In this document: piece after piece, positions 6,960 through 7,090 of the stretch
Layout of the letters: every line of letters starts with the position of its first letter
Position numbering within the stretch: the first letter of the stretch is position 1
Source: Candidatus Eiseniibacteriota bacterium
Lineage (GTDB): Bacteria > Eisenbacteria > RBG-16-71-46
NCBI GenBank assembly: GCA_021414165.1
Contig: JAIOPA010000248.1
Location: 1-7,090, forward strand
Length of the DNA: 7,090 nt
Reading direction: 5' to 3'
Position numbers and translations under genes: made by a program
The notes under the pieces: generated by a model
Databases searched by the model: none
Seen by the model: the letters and a program-made list of their open reading frames with translations, nothing else
What the model was told of the DNA's origin: nothing

Positions 6960-7090
6960 CGTGTGGCCTCGTTGCAAGCACTCGTCGTTGCTCGTGCCTC
7001 GGTTGCGGAGTCCAGCAGTGAGGGGGGCAGCGGCTCGCGGCGCGTGGCATCGGCGCAGCGCTGCAGCACCGCGCAACGCACTGCCACACC
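6956..7090 (-). CDS. pyrB: Aspartate carbamoyltransferase catalytic subunit, C-terminal fragment
   Basis: Only the last 44 codons and the TGA stop are in the window; the rest lies beyond the right edge. The reading frame opens with GVAVRCAVLQRC, which matches the final helix of the ATCase catalytic chain (family pattern GVAVRMAVL). This enzyme joins carbamoyl phosphate to aspartate to give N-carbamoylaspartate, the committed step of pyrimidine synthesis in the cytoplasm. About 32 further residues follow this helix, rich in Ala, Arg, Thr and Pro. Most bacterial PyrB proteins that I know end sooner, so this looks like a short disordered extension. The stop codon overlaps the pyrC start in an ATGA, which fits one polycistronic message. 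The identification rests on a short motif plus its place upstream of pyrC-carA-carB; the combination makes it fairly safe. Confidence 0.85.
   Translation of the reverse strand, partial: GVAVRCAVLQRCADATRREPLPPSLLDSATEARATTSACNEATR
6967..6970 (-). promoter_or_regulatory. Ribosome binding site for pyrC
   Basis: GAGG on the minus strand, 7 bases before the ATG at 6959 and inside the last codons of pyrB. It supports the start at 6959 over the upstream in-frame ATG at 7076. Confidence 0.6.

Noticed and set aside
6960..7076. Upstream ATG that would lengthen dihydroorotase by 39 residues
   Set aside because: The added residues overlap pyrB in another frame, match no family N-terminus, and the start at 6959 has both a ribosome binding site and an ATGA overlap.

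Overview
This 7,090-bp window is GC-rich and almost fully coding. All the genes I can support are on the minus strand, so they are transcribed from the right edge towards the left. It holds most of a de novo pyrimidine (UMP) biosynthesis operon in the order pyrB (last 44 codons), pyrC, carA, carB. A gene for a tetratricopeptide-repeat lipoprotein follows and runs off the left edge. The pyrB-pyrC-carA-carB order matches the core of the Bacillus-type pyr operon. Here carB is followed by an envelope protein rather than pyrK/pyrD.

Layout from right to left: 7090-6956 is the aspartate transcarbamylase C-terminus; 6959-5646 dihydroorotase; 5649-4429 the glutaminase subunit of carbamoyl-phosphate synthetase; 4429-1241 the large synthetase subunit; 1240-1187 a 54-bp gap with a perfect 12-bp stem hairpin; 1186-1 the N-terminal 395 codons of the TPR lipoprotein. 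The three pyr junctions overlap by 1 or 4 bases (ATGA, ATGA, TGATG), and each start has a Shine-Dalgarno-like sequence inside the preceding gene, so translation is probably coupled. No tRNA, rRNA, mobile element, CRISPR array or stretch over 300 bp without a gene was seen.

Together CarA and CarB make carbamoyl phosphate from glutamine, bicarbonate and ATP. PyrB condenses it with aspartate, and PyrC closes the ring to dihydroorotate. The lipoprotein is probably an outer-membrane or periplasmic scaffold of the BamD/TPR kind, and its link to pyrimidine synthesis is only positional.

The organism is a high-GC bacterium with a lipoprotein export pathway, most likely a diderm. The gene order together with a lipoprotein that begins CAYYNTFYLARKYY after the signal peptide makes me think of Gemmatimonadota or a related phylum, but this is inference. 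The window is mostly ordinary housekeeping sequence and I see no clear new system. The points most worth a second look are the carB/lipoprotein hairpin, the Lys/Ala/Pro tail on CarA, a non-consensus ATP-grasp loop in CarB, and the lipoprotein's place at the end of the operon.
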